A stretch of DNA of 64,000 nt from Anaerolineaceae bacterium UBA5404 (lineage in GTDB: Bacteria; Chloroflexota; Anaerolineae; Anaerolineales; Anaerolineaceae). The notes beneath the pieces were generated by a model. That model searched no databases, was not told the DNA's origin, and was given only the letters and a program-made list of their open reading frames with translations. Where the stretch lies: assembly GCA_002409625.1 (NCBI GenBank), contig DHNY01000003.1, positions 130,703 to 194,702 on the forward strand, given 5' to 3'. This document shows, in pieces, positions 16,946-24,164 of the stretch; the stretch's first letter is position 1, and each line of letters begins with the position of its first letter. Both the position numbers and the translations under genes were made by a program.

Positions 16946-18586
16946 TTACGCCCAGCCCAGTTTCTGAACAATATCCACAATCAAGAATATTGCCAAGCCC
17001 ACATAAATTGTTGCCAGACCAATTTTGACCGCGGCGGCGTGCTTCTTGAAAAAGCCGGTGAGTTGCTTCGAAGTCGTGCCAAAAAAGGCGAGGACAAAAA
17101 CAACAATCAGCGGGATGATGAACATCAAGTTGTAAAGGGCGAGCCACAAAATACCCTGGCCACGCATGGCTGGCATGCTGATCATGGACGTAATCATGGG
17201 TAGGTACATTTGCCCGGTACAGGCAAATTCTAGCAGGGAGATCAGCAGACCGGTTACGAATGCACCCCAATAATAGCTGCTGGCTTTTGCACCTTCTCGG
17301 ATGGTTTTGTTGATGCGTTTTCGGATGCCTTCAGGGAGGTTCAGCGCCATATCCGCGGTGTCACCAGCGCGGGCTTTGGAGAAGTCTTTGATGCTTAACC
17401 AGGCAAACACCAAACAAATAATGGCAGTGATGATGTTGATGATTAAGCCAATCGGTTTTACGATATCAATGATTTTCTCCAGCACTTTGTAAAAGCCAAT
17501 GCCCACAACAAAGTAAGCCAGGAAAACGCCTAAGGTAAACATGCCACCGGTGATAAGGATTTCCTTGCCTTTGCGGTCACTGATGGTGAGGTAAGACACA
17601 AAAAAGATGATCGTAGCAAAAGCGCAAGGATTGAGACCATCAATTAAGCCTGCCAGGAGGATGCCAAATTTGCCAAGTTCCTTGAAGCGCTCAACAAGTT
17701 TGCTTTCTCCTGCGGATTTGTCATAAGACTCCCAGAATTTTGGCACGCCTTTTTCGCGCAAGGGTTCAAGCACTGGCTTAATTTTTTCCAGTTTTATTTC
17801 CGAGTCACCAATCCAGGCATGATCGCCGATGAAAATCGCGGGTGCGCCAAAGTTGGGGTCAATGCTGATACGCTCGGCCATCCAAATGGCAAGGTCGGCA
17901 TCTTCTTTGATGTTGAATTTTTCGATTTGAAGGTTGAAAAGCTTCTCCAGCTGCGCCATTTCTACTTCAGCAATGCCACAATCCTTACAACCCACGTTGT
18001 AAAAATAAGCCACGTAAATGGGTTGGTCGAAGGCACAGGCGGCAGGGTTATCAGGTGAACAAATTTCGGGATTAAGCGTGCTTTCGCGGGGATCAGAGGC
18101 TTGCATTTCTGCCATGTCCAGGTTTGGAACATTAGCAAAGGCAATTTTCTCACCATCAATCGCGGTTTCCAGGATGGATTTTAGGCTGGCTTGATGTTGG
18201 TCGAGCCCAACCAAAACGGTATCGCCAAGAACGGTGATGGGTAAGCCAGGTCCGGTTTGTACCTGAAAATGAGCTTCTATCTTTTTCCATGCCTGATAGT
18301 TGTCATCGAGTTTGTAAAAACGCATGTCGATGTCATCAGGGTGGGATTTCATTAGAGGATAGACAATGTCCTCCAGGATGGTTTTACAATTGCTGCATTC
18401 ATCGCGGTAAAAGAACCAGGCTTGCACTTTGGCATTGCTCAAGTCCCTTTCAGGCGCGCTTACACCGGGGCCAACATCTTGTTGGGGTAGTTGTGCTTGG
18501 GCGATTTGAGGCGTGAGCGTAACAAAGAACGCGATTAATGACATCAAGAGGGCAAAAGTAAAGGCTCGATTTTGAATTTTAGGCAT
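16946..18586 (-). CDS. Two thioredoxin-like domains fused to a CcdA/DsbD membrane domain
   Basis: 546 residues. A signal/anchor sequence (about 8-32) is followed by a first thioredoxin-like domain with CSNC at 64-67 and a cis-Pro-like 'GLPITVL' near 114-120, a second one with CKDC at 200-203 and 'GAPAIFIGDHAWIG' near 248-260, then about six to eight membrane helices of CcdA/DsbD type with 'DGLNPCAFATIIFF' (Cys 321) and 'EFACTGQMYLP' (Cys 456), the intramembrane cysteine pair. The fold plan implies transfer of electrons across the membrane to two extracytoplasmic thioredoxin-like modules. No cytochrome c genes are near, so general extracytoplasmic thiol reduction is as likely as cytochrome maturation. 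Confidence 0.8.
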   Translation of the reverse strand: MPKIQNRAFTFALLMSLIAFFVTLTPQIAQAQLPQQDVGPGVSAPERDLSNAKVQAWFFYRDECSNCKTILEDIVYPLMKSHPDDIDMRFYKLDDNYQAWKKIEAHFQVQTGPGLPITVLGDTVLVGLDQHQASLKSILETAIDGEKIAFANVPNLDMAEMQASDPRESTLNPEICSPDNPAACAFDQPIYVAYFYNVGCKDCGIAEVEMAQLEKLFNLQIEKFNIKEDADLAIWMAERISIDPNFGAPAIFIGDHAWIGDSEIKLEKIKPVLEPLREKGVPKFWESYDKSAGESKLVERFKELGKFGILLAGLIDGLNPCAFATIIFFVSYLTISDRKGKEILITGGMFTLGVFLAYFVVGIGFYKVLEKIIDIVKPIGLIINIITAIICLVFAWLSIKDFSKARAGDTADMALNLPEGIRKRINKTIREGAKASSYYWGAFVTGLLISLLEFACTGQMYLPMITSMISMPAMRGQGILWLALYNLMFIIPLIVVFVLAFFGTTSKQLTGFFKKHAAAVKIGLATIYVGLAIFLIVDIVQKLGWA

Positions 18587-18632
18587 ACGATAGTCCTATC
18601 ATCCGTTTGAATGCGGGTTTTTATATCGTTCT

Positions 18633-18641
18633 ATTCTAACA
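18633..18641 (-). promoter_or_regulatory. Extended -10 promoter for the thioredoxin/CcdA gene
   Basis: TGTTAGAAT on the minus strand fits TGnTAnAAT. The start would fall near 18626, giving a leader of about 40 bases. Confidence 0.5.
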
Positions 18642-18727
18642 CGCTTGTATTATTCGTGAACAAAAGCCATATATTTGTTAGCTTGTGCTTACTCATTGGG
18701 TTGAAAAGTTGAGGAAGGTCAGAGAAT

Positions 18728-20584
18728 TTAGGCGATTTCGAGCTTTTCCAATTGGAAAGTCTGGAGGTCTAAAATTTGGTAAAGATAGGCAATTTGTTCA
18801 TCCGTTAAACCTGGCAAAACCATGCGCAATTGGAACGTGCCATCTTTAAAGGTGTGGTTGACGGTACGCAAAATGTTGAAACTGGATTTAGAGATTAAGC
18901 CGGCAATCGATGCCAAAATGCCTGGTCGATTGGCTTTGTTTGAGCCGGTAATCAAGATGGAAGTCCAACGACGTGTTGTGCTTTGGATGCCAACCAAATC
19001 GAGGGTGTCTTCAAATTCCCGTAACAAAACTGAGCTTTCACCAATCGCCGCGTAGAGATCATCCACGTTGGCACACGCCAGCATACCCAAAAGGTTTGCA
19101 ACCCGACTGGGTTCAAGCGCGTTGATATCCTCCAGGTCCAAAATACCCCGTTCGGCGAGTACCGCGTGGCTCATCAATTTGCCTTTCTGGCTGGCTTCTT
19201 TGAGGCTCACGCGAGCTAAAACGATGCGCAAGCGTCGCGCGGTGCTGGCATCGCAATGATTGAGCCATTCGGGCTCAGGCACTTTGGTGTTGCCACCGGT
19301 GAGCACTTCAACCACATCTCCGGGGTCGAGTGTGTCATAAATATGGCGTTCCTCGCCATTGACCATGACTTTGTTGATTTTGTCGAGATAAAACTCCTGG
19401 ATGGCAGCAACACCATCTAAAACGGTGGCAGGTTCCTGCAAGAAACGCGTGCCACCGTAAGGGGTCAAAATTTGAATAGGGTTGTATTTACTGATGTCTT
19501 TGTTGTTTTTGATGCAGTAAACCACGCCCCAGGTGTTTTCGCCTTCCATTTCATCGGTGGCGATGGCAATTTCTACGGCACCGGAACCTGGCAGGTAACT
19601 GGTCACTTGCAGGGCACGATAGCCGTTTTGTGGAGCAGCGATGTAGTCATCAAAACGGTCCTGATCGAGCATTTTGCTGAAGTATTTGTTCACCCTGCCT
19701 AAAAGCTGATAACAAGCAGATTCATCCGGTTCTTTGAGAATCATGCGGAAACTGATCAGGTCATTGAGTGCGGAAAAATCCTGCAGAGAGGCACGACGGG
19801 CGCGTGCCATGCGTTGCAGTTTATCCCAGCTTTGCCAATAGCCATTAACGGTAAAGCGCACTGAGCCTTCAAGCCCTTCGGCGTTGATTAAATTGCCCAG
19901 TTCAGAAAGGTAATAGCGAATGAAATTGAGGTTCAAGCGAGGATCGGCATCAATTCTTTCTTTAACGCGTTGGTAAGAATCAGGTTCGGCATAGGGGAAT
20001 GCCATATCTTCGATCCAACGCCGCCAACTGTAACAGTTCAGAATGCCAGCCAGCTTGCCATAAGCGCGAATGGCTTCGGTTGCTTTTTGCCATTGTTTGC
20101 TGGGCGATTGGTATTGCAAGGTCATTAAGTTATGACTTTTGTCGGCGAGTTTAACCAGAAAAACGGCAGGGTCGCGGAACATGGCAATTTTTCTGAGGGT
20201 TTCAATTTCGCGGCTTGAGCCATCGCGAGGATTGCTCATTTTGGTGAGGCCGTCAATGATGTGGGTAACTTCTTGACCAAGCTTGCCCGGGAAGAGTGCC
20301 TGGATTTCTTCGAAGGTTTCACCTTGATCTTCCACTGCGTCATGCAGCAGGGCGGCAATCGTCCAGCTTTCAATGCCAACAAGGTTGTCGATAAAGGCTG
20401 CTACCCAGGCGCAATGGGTTTCAAAATAGGGTTCACCAGAGAGGCGCAACTGACCAGCGTGTACTTTTTTGCCCCATTCCCAAGCTTTTTGGATGTTGGG
20501 TGTTTTGGGCACAAAATCGCACACGTTAAATTCTTTCCCCATTTGGGGTCGAATTTCATTGACATCTGCAATCGTCACCATCAT
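18728..20584 (-). CDS. RelA/SpoT homologue with intact HD hydrolase and degenerate synthetase domain
   Basis: 618 residues. HD hydrolase domain about 30-200 with H57, HDAVED at 81-86 and 'LADKSHNLMT' around 147-156, all as in Mn2+-dependent (p)ppGpp hydrolases. The synthetase-like domain about 240-355 keeps only an echo of the signature: 'DYIAAPQNGYRALQVT' near 313-328, while the EVQIRT strand and the AE-HW region are replaced by 'AVEIAIATDEMEGENTWG'. A TGS-like domain follows (about 370-430, 'TPYGGTRFLQEPATVLDG') and a C-terminal ACT domain (about 545-618, 'NRPGILASIAGLISKSSFNI'). It is probably a hydrolase or a regulatory RSH; synthesis is doubtful. Two adjacent Met codons open the gene. 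Confidence 0.85.
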   Translation of the reverse strand: MMVTIADVNEIRPQMGKEFNVCDFVPKTPNIQKAWEWGKKVHAGQLRLSGEPYFETHCAWVAAFIDNLVGIESWTIAALLHDAVEDQGETFEEIQALFPGKLGQEVTHIIDGLTKMSNPRDGSSREIETLRKIAMFRDPAVFLVKLADKSHNLMTLQYQSPSKQWQKATEAIRAYGKLAGILNCYSWRRWIEDMAFPYAEPDSYQRVKERIDADPRLNLNFIRYYLSELGNLINAEGLEGSVRFTVNGYWQSWDKLQRMARARRASLQDFSALNDLISFRMILKEPDESACYQLLGRVNKYFSKMLDQDRFDDYIAAPQNGYRALQVTSYLPGSGAVEIAIATDEMEGENTWGVVYCIKNNKDISKYNPIQILTPYGGTRFLQEPATVLDGVAAIQEFYLDKINKVMVNGEERHIYDTLDPGDVVEVLTGGNTKVPEPEWLNHCDASTARRLRIVLARVSLKEASQKGKLMSHAVLAERGILDLEDINALEPSRVANLLGMLACANVDDLYAAIGESSVLLREFEDTLDLVGIQSTTRRWTSILITGSNKANRPGILASIAGLISKSSFNILRTVNHTFKDGTFQLRMVLPGLTDEQIAYLYQILDLQTFQLEKLEIA

Positions 20585-20671
20585 CTTGGCCTTTAAACTA
20601 TTCCTTAAAGTATAGCTTAAAAGTGTGTCTTGGGTGCAGAAAAGGTATTTTTTGATTGGTTTTATCGTGTT

Positions 20672-20929
20672 TTAGATGATATTGGCGTACCAAAGGCAAA
20701 TCGCGATGTGGACAAGAGCCGCAAAGCTGAGAATAAGCCAAAAATGAAGGTGTCTGGTCTTGTGGCGGAAAATTTGCATGCCCAGCAAGCCACCAAGTGC
20801 ACCGCCAAAAATGCTGATAAGAAGTAAGGTTTTTTCTGGTATGCGTTGCCCACCGCGCTTGGATTGGGCTTTGTCATAGCCAAAGAGGATGAAGGTGAGG
20901 ATGCTGATGGGGATGATGATGAGGTGCAT
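20672..20929 (-). CDS. DUF1294 small membrane protein
   Basis: 85 residues starting at MHLIIIPISI; a longer reading back to 21031 adds 34 residues without family character. It has the DUF1294 layout: a first helix, the loop 'FGYDKAQSKRGGQRIPEKTLLL', a glycine-rich helix 'SIFGGALGGLLGMQIFRHKTRH' and a final helix. Function is unknown. A TATAAT lies at 20952-20957 on the minus strand, about 20 bases from the ATG. Confidence 0.85.
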   Translation of the reverse strand: MHLIIIPISILTFILFGYDKAQSKRGGQRIPEKTLLLISIFGGALGGLLGMQIFRHKTRHLHFWLILSFAALVHIAICLWYANII

Positions 20930-20951
20930 GGTGTTCTCTTTTGATGCGGTT

Positions 20952-20957
20952 ATTATA
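20952..20957 (-). promoter_or_regulatory. -10 element for the DUF1294 gene
   Basis: TATAAT on the minus strand, 22 bases before the ATG at 20929. The inverted repeat at 20981-20999 lies just upstream, near the -35 position. Confidence 0.45.
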
Positions 20958-20980
20958 GCTGTTTTCGTGATCCGATGACG

Positions 20981-20999
20981 ATTAGCTTGGGAAGCTAAT
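20981..20999. repeat. Inverted repeat in a divergent spacer
   Basis: ATTAGCTT-GGG-AAGCTAAT, a perfect 8-bp inverted repeat with a 3-base centre. It has no T tail on either strand, and sits between the divergent DUF1294 and YigZ genes, so it could be a protein-binding site. Confidence 0.4.
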
Positions 21000-21068
21000 G
21001 CTCTTCTCATGAAAAAATAGGGTGAAAGCATTGAGAAAAATGAGTCCGGTTTAGAGTATGATTAAGGC

Positions 21069-21719
21069 ATGGATAGCAAGATAGAGCGTTTGGTTCCGCT
21101 GGAAGCGGTGGAAACAGAAATACGCGTTGTTAATTCACGTTTTATTGCCAGTTTGTCGCCTGCTGGCAGTGTGGAAGAAGCCAGAGCATTTCTGATGGAA
21201 ACAAAAAAACGCTTCCCGGATGCCACACACCATGTGCCGGCGTTTATCATTGGGCATGGGCAAAGCATTATCTCCCATTGTACAGATGACGGTGAACCCC
21301 AGGGCACGGCTGGTCGTCCGGCATTGGCAGTTTTACAGGGTAGTGGGCTGGGGAATGTGGTCGTGGTGGTCACGCGTTATTTTGGGGGAACGAAGTTGGG
21401 CACGGGTGGATTGGTGAAAGCTTATGGCGAAGCGGTAAAAGCCGTTTTGGAGTTGGTAAAGCCGGCGGCGCTGGTTCCTACAACCACACTCATGTTCTCT
21501 TTGCCCTATCCGCTTTATGAGCTAGGTGTGCGCTTGGTTGACTCTTGCCGGGGGCTTATCCTCCAGGATGAATTTGGTGTGGATGTAACCCTTACGGTGC
21601 AGTTTGAGGACACCCAACTTGAGAGCTTCAACCAACAATTAAGCAACCTGACATCTGGGCAAGTTGATGCGATCTTCATTGAAGAGAACCCAAACACCGC
21701 TTTTCCTGCGTCGGTTTAG
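21069..21719 (+). CDS. YigZ/IMPACT family protein
   Basis: 216 residues. The conserved UPF0029 block is complete: 'DDGEPQGTAGRPALAVLQGSGLGNVVVVVTRYFGG' near 75-110 with 'KLGTGGLVKAYGEAV' after it, then the C-terminal DUF1949 domain (about 140-205). Family members are linked to translation control or nucleic-acid binding, but the bacterial role is unsettled. A TATGAT at 21057-21062 lies six bases before the ATG, and no Shine-Dalgarno is visible, so this may be another leaderless transcript. Confidence 0.9.
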   Translation: MDSKIERLVPLEAVETEIRVVNSRFIASLSPAGSVEEARAFLMETKKRFPDATHHVPAFIIGHGQSIISHCTDDGEPQGTAGRPALAVLQGSGLGNVVVVVTRYFGGTKLGTGGLVKAYGEAVKAVLELVKPAALVPTTTLMFSLPYPLYELGVRLVDSCRGLILQDEFGVDVTLTVQFEDTQLESFNQQLSNLTSGQVDAIFIEENPNTAFPASV

Positions 21720-21769
21720 CTTCAAAAACGAGCTAATATAAATCCGGAATGATTAAAGCTGAAAAGGGT

Positions 21770-21798
21770 TTGACATTTATCCTAATCTCGGGTAATAT
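21770..21798 (+). promoter_or_regulatory. tRNA promoter
   Basis: TTGACA (21770-21775), 17-base spacer, TAATAT (21793-21798). The start would be about six bases before the mature tRNA 5' end. This is the closest match to the sigma-70 consensus in the region, as expected of a stable-RNA gene. Confidence 0.85.
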
Positions 21799-21810
21799 TT
21801 TTGGGCACTG

Positions 21811-21882
21811 GGCGAGATAGCTCAACGGTGGAGCAGTGGACTCATAAGCCATTGGTTCTGGGTTCAAATCCCAGTCTCGCCA
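21811..21882 (+). tRNA. tRNA-Met (CAU anticodon)
   Basis: 72 bases that fold as a cloverleaf: 7-bp acceptor (GGCGAGA with TCTCGCC), 4-bp D stem (GCTC/GAGC), anticodon loop CTCATAA with CAU, a 5-base variable loop and a 5-bp T stem (CTGGG/CCCAG) with TTCAAAT loop. The first pair is G-C, so it is an elongator rather than an initiator tRNA; an Ile-tRNA with lysidine-modified CAU cannot be excluded. The last pair of the anticodon stem is an A-G mismatch (31-39). CCA is not encoded. It has its own promoter and terminator. Confidence 0.9.
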
Positions 21883-21904
21883 TTTAGAAAATAACAGTCA
21901 GATT

Positions 21905-21929
21905 AATCTCCTTCCATAAGGAGATTTTT
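21905..21929 (+). terminator. Terminator of the tRNA gene
   Basis: A perfect 9-bp stem (21905-21913 with 21918-21926), CCAT loop, then TTT. It stands 22 bases after the tRNA. Confidence 0.8.
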
Positions 21930-21980
21930 CGTTAAATAGGGTTTACTGAACGGCTAAACAAAAATCAGCCCGACTATCAA

Positions 21981-21989
21981 TGATATAAT
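21981..21989 (+). promoter_or_regulatory. Extended -10 promoter for the purine nucleoside phosphorylase operon
   Basis: TGATATAAT, a perfect TGnTATAAT. The start would be near 21996, followed by an AGGAGA site at 22005-22010. Confidence 0.7.
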
Positions 21990-22016
21990 CGACTTATTAA
22001 AGACAGGAGAAAAAAC

Positions 22017-22853
22017 ATGTCAAAATTCATCACCATCGAACAAATTGACGCAGCCACCGATGCCATTCGCGCACGAACGACCATTCAACCAGAAATTGCG
22101 CTAATCCTTGGCTCCGGTTTGGGCGAATTGGCAGATTCCGTGGAAAACCCCACCATTATTCCTACCCGTGAGTTGCCTCATTGGCCTGTATCCACTGTGC
22201 CTGGGCACAAGGGTCGTCTGGTGATTGGTGAGCTTGAGGGCAAAAAAGTTTTGGTTTTGCAAGGCCGCACGCATTACTATGAAGGTCATGGCATGTCTCA
22301 AATTGGCTTGCCCATTCGTGTGATGCAAAGACTGGGCATTAATAAGCTTATTCTCACCAATGCCGCTGGCGGCTTGCGTGAAAGCTTCTTTGCCGGCGAT
22401 TTGATGATTATTACCGATCATTTGGCGCTTTTGCCAATGGCAGGCGAAAACCCTTTGCGTGGTCCCAATCTGGACGAATTTGGCACGCGTTTTCCGGATA
22501 TGAGCGCGGTTTATGATCCAGAGTACATTGAGCTGACCCGTGAGGTGGGCAAGGAATTGGGTATCCCGATGCACGAAGGTGTTTATGTTTGCCTTTCCGG
22601 GCCGACCTTCGAAACACCTGCCGATTGCCGCTTTTTGAAGATGGTCGGTGTGGACGCAGTGGGTATGTCAACCGTTCCGGAGGCGATTGTTGCCAAACAT
22701 GGTGGCATGCGCATTTTGGGTATCTCGACAATTACCAATAAAATTGACCCGGATGGCACCAACAAAGCCACTCACGAAGAGGTGCTCGAAACAGGTGACA
22801 TCATCGCGCCAAAATTGATGAAAATTGTACGGACAGTGGTCGGGCGAATGTAA
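22017..22853 (+). CDS. punA: Purine nucleoside phosphorylase (trimeric PNP type)
   Basis: 278 residues. It splits inosine/guanosine (and deoxy forms) with phosphate to base and ribose-1-phosphate in purine salvage. Marks: 'ALILGSGLGELADSV' near 30 (phosphate loop), 'VPGHKGRLVIGELEGKKVLVLQGRTHYYEGH' around 62-92, 'LTNAAGGL' near 116, 'GPTFETPADCRFLKMVGVDAVGMSTVPE' near 198-225 with the purine-binding Glu and Met, and 'GISTITNKI' with the Asn of the trimeric class. A strong AGGAGA site precedes the ATG. It leads a short operon with the membrane protein and acetyltransferase that follow. Confidence 0.94.
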   Translation: MSKFITIEQIDAATDAIRARTTIQPEIALILGSGLGELADSVENPTIIPTRELPHWPVSTVPGHKGRLVIGELEGKKVLVLQGRTHYYEGHGMSQIGLPIRVMQRLGINKLILTNAAGGLRESFFAGDLMIITDHLALLPMAGENPLRGPNLDEFGTRFPDMSAVYDPEYIELTREVGKELGIPMHEGVYVCLSGPTFETPADCRFLKMVGVDAVGMSTVPEAIVAKHGGMRILGISTITNKIDPDGTNKATHEEVLETGDIIAPKLMKIVRTVVGRM

Positions 22854-22880
22854 ATTGCCTGAATTATCGCGATAAGGAAA

Positions 22881-23582
22881 ATGGACTCAGTCATCAGATT
22901 TTTGGCTGAATTTGAAGCGCCCATTTATATTATTTTGGGCATCGTTGCGGTCATTTTTTTGCGCCGTATTCTTTTGGCATACGAAGAAAAGAATAAAGCT
23001 GTATTTGGCTTAGAGCGGGAAGCAGCCAGGCGCAATATTGCTGCTGCGGCAACAGTGCTCATCTTAGTGGGCATGCTTACAGCCGGAGAATTTGTGGTGG
23101 CAACCTTTTTGGTGGGTGAACTCGACCAGGCACCAAGTTATGCCACACCAACCATTGATAAGCTTATGACGCCTACAGCAACGCTGGATCCATCCCTTAT
23201 TGAAGTGCCGGAAGATGCCACACCAACCCCAACCCGATATCCTCAAGCTGAAGTTGAGGGTCTGGATACCAATTGTGAGGCAGGGGTTTTGGAAATCAAC
23301 AAACCCCAACACAATGATCACGCCAAAGGTGTTGTAAAATTTGAAGGTACGGTAAACACCGCCAGTTTGGGATCCTATCAGTTTGATTTTTCAACGATGG
23401 GAGAACCCAATTGGCAAACGATTTCTGCCGGAAGCGGTGTTAAGATTGAAGAAAATATTGGCAACTGGTATACCAGTGAGCTTTTGCCCGGGCCTTATTT
23501 GGTGCGTTTAATGGCATTGGATAATCAGGGCATGGAATCGGATGTGTGTATTATCATTATCCATGTTGACGAGAACGATTAA
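22881..23582 (+). CDS. Two-helix membrane protein with an extracytoplasmic beta domain
   Basis: 233 residues and no recognised family. Two N-terminal membrane helices (about 11-35 and 56-82) are joined by a short charged loop ('YEEKNKAVFGLEREAARRN'). A Pro/Thr-rich linker ('TPTPTRYPQ' near 112-120) leads to a C-terminal domain (about 128-228) with the strand rhythm of an Ig-like or FN3-like beta sandwich and three cysteines. The linker and the domain are probably outside the cell. It begins 27 bases after the phosphorylase gene and 'AAGGAAA' precedes the ATG. Function is unknown. Confidence 0.6.
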   Translation: MDSVIRFLAEFEAPIYIILGIVAVIFLRRILLAYEEKNKAVFGLEREAARRNIAAAATVLILVGMLTAGEFVVATFLVGELDQAPSYATPTIDKLMTPTATLDPSLIEVPEDATPTPTRYPQAEVEGLDTNCEAGVLEINKPQHNDHAKGVVKFEGTVNTASLGSYQFDFSTMGEPNWQTISAGSGVKIEENIGNWYTSELLPGPYLVRLMALDNQGMESDVCIIIIHVDEND

Positions 23583-23621
23583 TGATTAGGTTTTTGAGAA
23601 CGGAATGGGATTGAGGACTTT

Positions 23622-24161
23622 ATGGCAAAACTAAACATCTTCTTAGCAGATGAAAGTTATTATGACCGCATGTTGGCATTGGAGCATTTTGTTAGCAGTC
23701 GCCATGCTTATAAACAGGAAATCCGCAATGAAGAAAATAGCTCCCATTTCACTTTCCAGCGCATTCGTTTGCCCCGCGAGGTTAATTTAGCTTATCCAAG
23801 GGATTTGGATGAACTGGTTCCTCATTGGCAGGCGGCTGATTTGGTTTTTGTCGGGATGGTTGAAGACCACCTCTTGGGGTATATGGTCTTGGATGTGCAT
23901 CATCTGCCCAAAACTGTTCGGGTTTGTGATTTAGTTGTTGTCAACGACGCGCGTCGTAATGGGATTGCCACTGCCATGCTCGCGGTGTGTGAAACCTGGG
24001 CAACGACCAATAAATACAATCGTATATTGATGGATATTCCGCTAAGAAATGACCCAATGGTTCGTTTGGCACAAAAACTGGGTTATGCGATGAGTGGTTT
24101 TATGGATCAGTATTTTCCAAACCATGACCCGGCTGTATTTTTTGAGAAAAGGATGAGCTAA
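23622..24161 (+). CDS. GNAT-family N-acetyltransferase
   Basis: 179 residues with the GNAT acetyl-CoA fold: a strand pair 'LVFVGMVEDHLLGYMVLDVHHLP', then 'RVCDLVVVNDARRNGIATAMLAVCETWA' (motif A, the R-x-x-G-x-A pyrophosphate loop near 120) and a C-terminal 'FMDQYFPN' segment. The acetyl acceptor is unknown. It is 40 bases after the two-helix membrane protein. The next gene begins one codon after this stop, in the same frame. Confidence 0.8.
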   Translation: MAKLNIFLADESYYDRMLALEHFVSSRHAYKQEIRNEENSSHFTFQRIRLPREVNLAYPRDLDELVPHWQAADLVFVGMVEDHLLGYMVLDVHHLPKTVRVCDLVVVNDARRNGIATAMLAVCETWATTNKYNRILMDIPLRNDPMVRLAQKLGYAMSGFMDQYFPNHDPAVFFEKRMS

Positions 24162-24164
24162 ACC

